A stretch of 64,000 bases of DNA from assembly GCA_943736015.1 (NCBI GenBank), contig OX031062.1:26385462-26449461 (forward strand), written 5' to 3'. The translations under genes and the position numbers were made by a program. This document shows, piece by piece, positions 60,201 through 64,000 of this stretch. The notes beneath the pieces were generated by a model that was not told the origin of the DNA, searched no databases, and was given only the letters and a program-made list of their open reading frames with translations. Positions within the stretch are counted from its first letter, which is position 1. Each line of letters opens with the position of its first letter. The stretch comes from Tridacna crocea. Taxonomy: Eukaryota > Mollusca > Bivalvia > Cardiida > Cardiidae.

Positions 60201-62028
60201 AAACAAATTTACCGCAGATTACGTCTAAAAATATCAGTGTAACATAATTTTATGGATAATAAAATAACTTTCATATGGAAATAGTGTCAAAGGTTGAAAA
60301 AGGTTGAAAGATTTTAGTCACACATGACCCGGATCTATATTTAATAGGCCGTATAATATAGCTTTAACTTTGTGTGTACATGTATATATGTTAACCCTTG
60401 TACTGCTAAGTGCCACTCAAATAACCTTTGTGGACAGTGTAGATCAAGATCAGACTGCACAAAACGTGCAGTCTGATCTTGAGTCTACACTGCCTAATAA
60501 GGAGATACTTTCTCAAAAAAAAAAAAAACTTTGAAATAGGAGAATTTTGGATTTTGTTTTTACTATTGAAAGTTTCATTTCAGTTTATTTAGTTGGATAA
60601 AGGTTAAGTGCTTTTGTTTTACGATTTTTTATCGACCTGCTGGAGGGGGTGGAAATTCTAAAACATTGCATGCATTCTTTATCAGTTTTAAAATGCATCT
60701 GGTACATGTTTTGGGCGGAAATAAGAACACAAAGTGCATGCACATTCGTATGTTTTATTTTATCAATGTCGACTTTTTCAATATGAAGATCCCAGACCCC
60801 TTTTGTGTAGACAACTAGGTTGCTAATTGATGTGTTCCTGGCAACTGTTGGAAAGAAGAAAATGGACATTGATTATACGCAGTACATTTTATGTCATAAG
60901 CACATTTTAAAACTATAGTTTGTGGGTCATGATCAGCCAGAAAAAGATGTGTAGTCCGGTTTTTTTATTAGCACCGTCTGCTATACTCCAACGAAAGCAA
61001 GAATGGAGTTGCAAATATCGGGTACCTTATCTAGAACGAAAATGTTTGATCGTTTTATTCGGTAGTCTTGTTTAACCCTTTCCCAAACAATTCCTGGTTT
61101 TTACGGGTCTGGAACAGTAGCCTTTTGAAAACATTGTGGGAAACGGAGAAAATGCTGGTAACCAGCATTTTCTCCTTTTTCCACAATGTTTTCTACCCTA
61201 TCATATACAGAAATCATCTTTTCAGCAACAGTTGAATTGTCGTCTGCAAAACTTTCAATTTGGTCTAGTCCAAAAGTTTGTCGTTTGGGAAAGAGTTAAG
61301 TCAAAGATCTACCTTACAGACTATCAAATTATATAGTTTGACAGATTAACAGAAAGGGGAAATGTCGGATAAAAATGTGTTCCTTGGCTCTCAAAAAAAT
61401 ACGAGAAATTGTAGGCAAACGACTACTGTTTGCAGCCGATGATGTTCATCATCTACAAAAACAGCTAGATGTCTGTACCTGCATGGTAATGGATCAAAAG
61501 AAGCTAATAAATTTCTCATACCTACTGTGTATACTTACAAATGAAAGTGGAATAATGAATTATGCGATTAATAAAGAACTATTCTATGATGGCCTATACT
61601 TTCAAATTTCCGTCATCTACAGGTCTGATAAAATATCTCGGTAAAAATCACAGAATTCAGTTACAAAAGGAAAACTTATATTCATTTTAAAGTTAAAAAC
61701 ATAGAAAAAAATGAGTAAGTAAGAAGACGAAGAACAATGATAATATAAATAAAATCGTTCGAAACTCCTTCGTACACCGGTAACATTTGGTTGTCTGACA
61801 CAAACAAAAAGTAGGGCGTTATGCATATTCAAGGTGACAACAATTGTCATTTTCCCTTTCATGCAAAAAAACCCTACATGAATACGAATGCATTACATCT
61901 ACAGTCAATAGAAGAAATGTTTTTACCTGAAACTGGGTGAATGTTTTCGGAAATGAATGATCAAAAAGGAAGTTTTTCGATCTATTTTCGTCCACACAGA
62001 AAGTTTTTATCCGTAACCACCGACCCAT
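54286..62028 (-). CDS. Rolling-stone-like multi-pass membrane protein (4 exons, 284 aa)
   Basis: Exons in reading order: 62028-61927, 57866-57632, 56844-56734, 54692-54286; GT..AG introns, phases 0, 1, 1, total length divisible by three. Hydrophobic spans lie at about 43-62, 77-105, 124-147, 161-176, 183-204 and 226-248. The pattern VGWRIFWALYHIVW, WFIYLTDWAYF, LNVVYIVLN, PIRLLHFWY, FGIVYGVFTLVYHLAGG and YVYSVIDWREPG is that of the rolling stone (Rost) family, a membrane protein first known from Drosophila myoblast fusion. The C-terminal tail (after 257) is polar and charged. Exons 2-4 are secure. Exon 1 (MGRWLRIKTFCVDENR...) is a prediction from phase, a CAG|GTAAAA donor and plausible content; a 4-kb intron separates it. 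A non-coding first exon or a different start is possible. Biological role in this animal is unknown. Confidence 0.8.
54720..54950 (+). repeat. Possible tRNA-like SINE trace
   Basis: GAGCTCGTATACCCAACTGG and GAGTTCGAATG are spaced like an A box and a B box, then non-tRNA sequence. Weak, and it partly overlaps the last intron boundary of the rolling-stone-like gene. Confidence 0.25.
54975..55281. mobile_element. MITE-E with an internal insertion
   Basis: TTGCATCACGCGAAAAGGG at the left and TGTGTTGCAGGCCA at the right. The first hairpin is split by about 60 unrelated bases (from about 55066, CACTCGTCACAACTCGGC), so the copy is 307 bp. Confidence 0.65.
55401..55629 (-). mobile_element. MITE-A, CACTG variant, complete
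   Basis: TTAA both sides. Arms CACTGTGGG/CCCACAGTG are perfectly paired. Very close to the 40125 copy, including TTTTCTTGTGTGG near the right end. Confidence 0.8.
55835..55895. repeat. MITE-B hairpin remnant
   Basis: TTGGAGATCAGACTGTAGAG / TTTCAGTCTGATCCTCAATC. Confidence 0.4.
56010..56461 (+). mobile_element. MITE-A with a MITE-C nested inside
   Basis: The MITE-A left end, hairpin and GGGTCGC reach TTAA at 56207. MITE-C follows, and after TTAA at 56432 the MITE-A resumes with AGTCGGTATTAAGCAGTAAA and ends GGGTTAA at 56461. Confidence 0.8.
56207..56435 (+). mobile_element. MITE-C inserted in MITE-A
   Basis: CCCTTTACCCCATAAGGCAT to CTATGGAGTAAAGTG, bounded by TTAA on both sides. In uninterrupted MITE-A copies the same place is GGTCGTTAAAAGTC with a single TTAA. 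Confidence 0.85.
56462..56715 (+). mobile_element. MITE-F split by a MITE-D
   Basis: ATGCACCTGCAAAGGTATCG plus ACTCAG, then MITE-D at 56488-56681, then CAGGTCAGTCCGCACAAAA. The MITE-F remainder stops about 20 bases short of the rolling-stone-like exon 3 donor. Confidence 0.7.
56488..56681. mobile_element. MITE-D inserted in MITE-F
   Basis: GGTCTGTATTCACCAACC to GGTTGGTGAATACGGGCC with a CAG duplication on each side (56485-56487 and 56682-56684). MITE-F elsewhere has a single CAG at this point. Confidence 0.8.
56955..57030. mobile_element. MITE-D left-end fragment
   Basis: GGGTCTGTGTTCACCAGGCA, CTTATTCTTCGAGATTTTCT; the other arm is absent. Confidence 0.5.
57099..57500. repeat. 53-bp minisatellite, about 7-8 units
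   Basis: Units of 53 bases containing TTAATGAATTATGCTTCCTG and AACACATCAGTTATCGCGTC (starts at about 57151, 57204, 57257, 57310). The middle units differ by only one or two bases, and the last two are more diverged. It lies in intron 2 of the rolling-stone-like gene. Confidence 0.9.
57909..58135 (-). mobile_element. MITE-A copy
   Basis: Left TTAA intact, right TTAT. Starts 43 bases upstream of rolling-stone-like exon 2. Arms AACGTTGTGGTAAAAGAAG versus CTTCTTTTCCCACAATG. Confidence 0.75.
58155..58310 (+). repeat. MITE-F, diverged copy
   Basis: GGTATGCTCTATGAATGCCG, AAGTATCGATTCTTATCAGC, palindrome CAGCCTGCACAG/CACGCAGGCTG, and TGTCCGAAGGCCATGCT. Confidence 0.55.
58351..58755. mobile_element. 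TIR element with ATATGATCATCTTCGC ends
   Basis: Left ATATGATCATCTTCGCGAGC plus CAAGGTTACGATCATTACG. Right GCCTTGGCTTGCGAAGATG and CCATATGAT. The terminal inverted repeats are about 60 bases; the element is 405 bp with no coding interior. A single end also occurs at 343-430. Confidence 0.6.
58912..59130 (+). mobile_element. MITE-B copy
   Basis: TTAACCCCTTAATATGCTGG with a perfect hairpin. The right flank is diverged, ending near AGCGATTTAAAGGTTAA. Confidence 0.65.
59131..59760. other. Unassigned part of rolling-stone-like intron 1
   Basis: A 101-codon frame at 59213-59518 has no family likeness and no splice context. Nothing else recognised. Confidence 0.4.
59765..59850 (+). mobile_element. 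MITE-A left-end fragment
   Basis: ACAAAATTTTAGACTTGTCT to GTGGATAAAATGGTGG; cut before the hairpin. Confidence 0.5.
59890..60078. mobile_element. MITE-D copy
   Basis: The left end is decayed (GGCTATGTACTCTTAATAAC), the right is GGTTGGTGAATACGGGCC, with CAG on both sides. Confidence 0.75.
60085..60170. repeat. Foldback with GTGCATCTGGGATTAG arms
   Basis: CATCTGGGATTAGTCGATCA pairs with TGATAGACTAATCCCAGGCG. Seen once in the window. Confidence 0.45.
60391..60607 (+). mobile_element. MITE-B, complete copy
   Basis: TTAACCCTTGTACTGCTAAG to TTTAGTTGGATAAAGGTTAA with a near-perfect hairpin. Confidence 0.75.
60608..61070. other. Unassigned part of rolling-stone-like intron 1
   Basis: Nothing recognised. 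Confidence 0.4.
61072..61299 (-). mobile_element. MITE-A, complete copy
   Basis: TTAA both sides. Belongs with the TTTCCCAAACAA subgroup (31099, 39540). Confidence 0.8.
61300..61926. other. Start of rolling-stone-like intron 1
   Basis: A 89-codon plus-strand frame at 61375-61644 shows no recognisable domain. No repeats recognised. Confidence 0.4.
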
Positions 62029-62072
62029 CTCTTTCGCTGTCCTGTAAATATCCGCACCAACATGTATTTATT

Positions 62073-62215
62073 TATAACCCTTTACCCAATGACTCCGCCT
62101 TTTTAACGAACATGAAGTAAAAAAACATTTTGAAGACATTGTGGGTAAAGGAGAAAATGCCGCTTACCAGCATTTTCTCCTTTTTCCACAATGCTTTCAT
62201 AATTTTTATGACACA
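62073..62215 (-). mobile_element. MITE-A, right part missing, upstream of the rolling-stone-like start
   Basis: AACCCTTTACCCAATGACTC, the hairpin GTGGGTAAAGGAGAAAATGC, and the second arm. It then diverges. It begins 45 bases upstream of the proposed start codon. Confidence 0.6.
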
Positions 62216-62714
62216 TTCGATCATTTGAAACATATATTTGTCCGTTGCATTGAGACAAGCTTGAGAATTTGTCGTACAGAAAAGACTTCACACTTAATCA
62301 TGCTATTCACAACAACTGGTGCATGATGCGGTGGGTGTGGTCCAAGATTGGGCGGCACATAATGCAGTCTGATCTTGTTCTACACCATCGCCCACTCGAT
62401 TAATGTTACTATCTTAATAAAATCCTCACTAAGTGCCATTAAACTTGACGAGTCTGTACATTCCATTTATAACACCGTGTTCGGACGTATAAATGGGGCT
62501 AAATTGCAGTCACTGACGTGTGTCAAACGGTAACTCAACCTTTCATTCTACTATATATAAGTACTTTGTATGTGTACCTTTGTATAGCTGTATAAATGAT
62601 AAATATTAATGAAAATAATAATAATAAAGAGGGTTTTTAAGCATGCTTATGGCTAAAAAATTGAACAAAGTCAGCTTTGTGTATTTAGACTGCAAGTTTT
62701 GTGAAGTCAATCCC
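62216..62714. other. Intergenic DNA with a MITE-B hairpin trace
   Basis: GGTCCAAGATTGGGCGGCAC with GCAGTCTGATCTTGTTCTAC at about 62339-62385. Otherwise nothing recognised. Confidence 0.4.
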
Positions 62715-62930
62715 TTTAACAGACTTTTGACGACCCTGAGACAGAAGCCTTTTGAAAACACTGTGGGAAAAGGAGAAAATGCTGGTAACCAGCATTTTCT
62801 CCTTTTCCCACAACGTTTTCTAACTTTCCCTTTACAATTTTCAATTTTTGATACACATTTATTTTGTCGTCTGCAAATGCTTCCAAAATGAACACGTCTA
62901 AAATTTTGTCGTTTGGTTAAAAAGTTTTAA
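62715..62930 (-). mobile_element. MITE-A copy, left end shortened
   Basis: About 18 bases next to the left TTAA are missing (CTTTAACAGACTTTTGACG). Arms CACTGTGGG versus CCCACAACG, so one arm carries the variant alone. Confidence 0.7.
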
Positions 62931-63120
62931 CCTTAGGCTGCTAGGCGGGAACCAGAGACCTTTTGCTGACAGTATAGATCAAGATCAGACGGAAAAGAAC
63001 ATGCTGTCCGATTAGGAGCTATTTTCTCCGAAAATTACCTTTGAAAAAGGAACTCGAGGGGTTTTACAATCGCCCTGAAATGTTTTTTTTTAGTTATTTA
63101 GAAGATTCAGTCAGGGTTAA
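62927..63120 (+). mobile_element. MITE-B lacking one hairpin arm
   Basis: CCTTAGGCTGCTAGGCGGGA, left arm ATAGATCAAGATCAGACGGA, then directly CTGTCCGATTAGGAG; the right arm is deleted. Ends with TTAA at 63117 shared with the next MITE-A. Confidence 0.65.
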
Positions 63121-63334
63121 GCCTTTACAACGTGACAAAATTCAAGCCTTCACCAAATTGAAAGCATTTGCAGATGACAATTTCAAGTTGGTTCAAATGG
63201 TGTGGTGTTACTTTGATAGGGTAGAAAACATTGTGGGAAAATGAGAAAATATTGGTTACCAGCAGTTTCTCCTTATCTAAGATTAGCTTCCTTTTTAAGG
63301 GGGTTAAAACTCGGTATTGTTAGGTAAAGGTTTA
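63117..63334 (+). mobile_element. MITE-A copy
   Basis: Left TTAA shared with the preceding MITE-B, right end GGTAAAGGTTTA. The second arm is shortened (CAGCAGTTTCTCCTTATC). Confidence 0.65.
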
Positions 63335-63574
63335 GCAAAACCCCGCTTTTCATTCCACTTAGTACAACCTTAGTATAACTGTGTAAATGAAATTATAATA
63401 AAACACAGAGTTTCAAACAGTTTTCTGTACATAAAATGGCACAAAATATCGATCAATGTACGAAGTACTTCTGAAATCAGACTGAAAATTTTCTGGTCCC
63501 TTTGTTTATTTATCCACACTGTCTGTGTCTGCAAATGTTTATCGCTTAACCCTTAGCTTCCTAAATGTGAATGA

Positions 63575-63774
63575 GTCATGCTCTGTGAAAAGGGGGGCTT
63601 AAGACATCTGCGAAAAGTATCGACATGGGTTAGCAAGTATCAGATAGTCTAGAAAAACATTGTGGGAAAAGGAGAAAATGCTGGTTACCAGCATTTTCTC
63701 CTTTTCCCACCATGTTTTCAAAAGATCTAATCCTCATGGTCGTTAAAAGTCAGTATTGTGTGGTAAAGGGTTAA
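63575..63774 (+). mobile_element. MITE-F/MITE-A chimera
   Basis: MITE-F left end (GTCATGCTCTGTGAAAAGGG to TATCGACATGGGTTAGCA) switches at about 63645 to the MITE-A hairpin and its right end, finishing GGGTTAA at 63774. Confidence 0.65.
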
Positions 63775-63822
63775 CCTTTTAGCAGGCTTTCTAGACTAGT
63801 TAGTAGATTTATTAACCTCATT

Positions 63823-64000
63823 TATTAACTTATTCTGCTAGATACGTAAGTATCATGAAATTTCAAGCCGATAATGAATGCCATTTTTTTTTTGTTTCTT
63901 TCAATGTCAATTTCGTGGGGAAGATATGTCCTTATCGGACCGTGTAGATACAAGATCAGACTGCACGTTCTGTGCAGTCTTATCTTGATCTACACTGTCC
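63823..64000 (-). mobile_element. MITE-B cut by the window end
   Basis: TTAACTTATTCTGCTAGATA at the left, hairpin ACAAGATCAGACTGCACGTT to the last base. Confidence 0.65.

Noticed and set aside
902..63774. Many 60-100 codon frames reading ENIVGKGENAGNQHFLLFPQ-like peptides on both strands
   Set aside because: The peptide is the translation of the MITE-A hairpin, appears in several frames and strands, and is not a protein family.

Overview
This window is nuclear DNA from an animal, most likely a bivalve mollusc (perhaps a heterodont clam). The genes are split into short exons with GT..AG introns, the DNA is AT-rich, and introns and intergenic space are packed with small palindromic mobile elements. 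The phylum is inferred from the gene families and repeat style; the species is not determinable here. There is no bacterial-style operon, CRISPR array, rRNA or functional tRNA.

Five multi-exon genes were reassembled by hand from splice sites, reading phase and family motifs. (1) USP-A, plus strand, 4579-12938, 4 exons, 155 aa: universal stress protein. (2) A GH18 chitinase, plus, 18968-28861, 8 exons, 380 aa, with signal peptide and intact catalytic motif. (3) USP-B, plus, 32525-43650, 4 exons, 170 aa. (4) USP-C, minus, 50317-47261, 4 exons, 153 aa. (5) A rolling-stone-like multi-pass membrane protein, minus, 62028-54286, 4 exons, 284 aa. The three USP genes share intron positions and phases, so they are a local paralog cluster, with the chitinase lying between A and B. 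A chitinase could act in shell matrix, digestion or immunity; USPs are cytosolic nucleotide-binding stress proteins. The sequence shows no functional coupling between them beyond being neighbours. At the left edge lies a frameshifted zinc-finger (ZAD-like) fragment.

The rest is mobile-element debris, grouped here into families. MITE-A (about 228 bp, TTAA-flanked, long central hairpin) has roughly 45 copies or pieces. MITE-B (about 213 bp, TTAA-flanked, different hairpin) has over 20. MITE-C (about 228 bp, TTAA-flanked) is a sister of A. MITE-D (about 195 bp full-length foldback, GGCCCGTATTC termini) has CTG/CAG duplications. MITE-E (about 260 bp, two hairpins), MITE-F, MITE-G and MITE-H are further foldback families. 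Three minisatellites (51, 53 and about 38 bp units), (GACA)n/(GATA)n tracts, a tRNA-derived SINE pair, and mariner- and Tc1-like remnants complete the picture. Orientation '+' for MITE-A means the arm reading CGACAAAATTTTAGAC comes first.

The most informative observations concern the MITEs: nested insertions that prove target-site duplications (TTAA for MITE-C inside MITE-A; CTG and CAG for MITE-D inside MITE-B and MITE-F), matched base changes on both hairpin arms, loss of exactly one hairpin arm in several copies, and chimeric elements joined at or near hairpins.
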